Below are positions 6,911 through 6,976 of a stretch of DNA of 6,976 nucleotides, one piece after another. Both the position numbers and the translations under genes were made by a program. This DNA is from an uncultured Erysipelotrichaceae bacterium (GTDB taxonomy: Bacteria > Bacillota_I > Bacilli_A > Erysipelotrichales > Erysipelotrichaceae). The stretch's first letter is position 1. The number at the start of each line of letters is the position of its first letter. The stretch spans positions 1 through 6,976 of the forward strand of contig CALBJM010000308.1 in assembly GCA_937893225.1 (NCBI GenBank), written 5' to 3'. The notes below the pieces were generated by a model that did no database searches, was not told the origin of the DNA, and saw nothing but the letters and a program-made list of their open reading frames with translations.

Positions 6911-6938
6911 TTGAATTGGAAAACGCGCATTGTAAAAT
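6911..6938 (+). promoter_or_regulatory. Possible rightward promoter for a gene beyond the window
   Basis: TTGAAT (6911-6916) and TAAAAT (6933-6938) are 16 bases apart on the plus strand, with TG directly before the -10 box. No start codon follows before the edge, so this is a weak prediction in AT-rich DNA. It would drive a gene divergent from the reductase operon. Confidence 0.3.
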
Positions 6939-6943
6939 TAAAC

Positions 6944-6960
6944 TGGAATTATAAATTCCA
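6944..6960. repeat. Perfect 7-3-7 inverted repeat at the right edge
   Basis: TGGAATT and AATTCCA flank ATA. The repeat begins 6 bases after the possible -10 box at 6933-6938, so it would cover the transcription start of a rightward gene, like the operator of the ABC operon. It could instead be a short terminator hairpin for a gene coming from the right, but the stem is AT-rich and short. Confidence 0.4.
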
Positions 6961-6976
6961 AGAAAACAAAGAAAAA

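Overview
The window looks like chromosomal DNA from a low-GC Gram-positive bacterium (Firmicutes; a Clostridia or Erysipelotrichia-like anaerobe is plausible). The DNA is AT-rich, the Shine-Dalgarno sites are strong (GGAGG or AAGGAG types), there is an ECF vitamin-transporter-type S component, and there is an aldo/keto reductase carrying two ferredoxin-type cluster motifs. The genus cannot be fixed from the sequence. No RNA gene, mobile element or CRISPR array was seen, and the longest gene-free stretches are only about 130 bases.

Left part (1-3061, minus strand): an ABC export-type operon. Its order of transcription is a MacB/LolD-type ATPase (2363-3061), a 773-residue two-FtsX-domain permease (40-2361), and the first nine codons of another gene that runs off the left edge (1-29) with its ribosome binding site overlapping the permease stop. 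A sigma-70-type promoter (3098-3127) and a perfect 8-4-8 palindrome at the transcription start (3072-3091) suggest repression by a dimeric regulator not present here.

Middle (3140-3790): a divergent YfcE-type metallophosphodiesterase gene (3188-3739, plus strand) with an extended -10 promoter. It ends at a long stem-loop (3742-3790) that can terminate transcription from both sides.

Right part (3789-6898, minus strand): a tight three-gene operon of a [4Fe-4S] aldo/keto reductase, a full-length LarC (nickel insertion in nickel-pincer nucleotide cofactor synthesis), and an ECF-type S component. LarC and the S component overlap by 4 bases. The promoter has a 19-base spacer with a perfect 6-2-6 dyad inside it, the hallmark of MerR-family activation. 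No larA, larB or larE lies in the window. The pairing of larC with a redox enzyme and an orphan vitamin-type transporter under a MerR-like promoter is the most interesting feature here. The right edge (6911-6960) holds a possible rightward promoter with its own palindrome, perhaps for a divergent gene just outside.

Most of the window is recognisable biology. The candidate novelty is the AKR-larC-ECF operon and its regulation, not an entirely new system.
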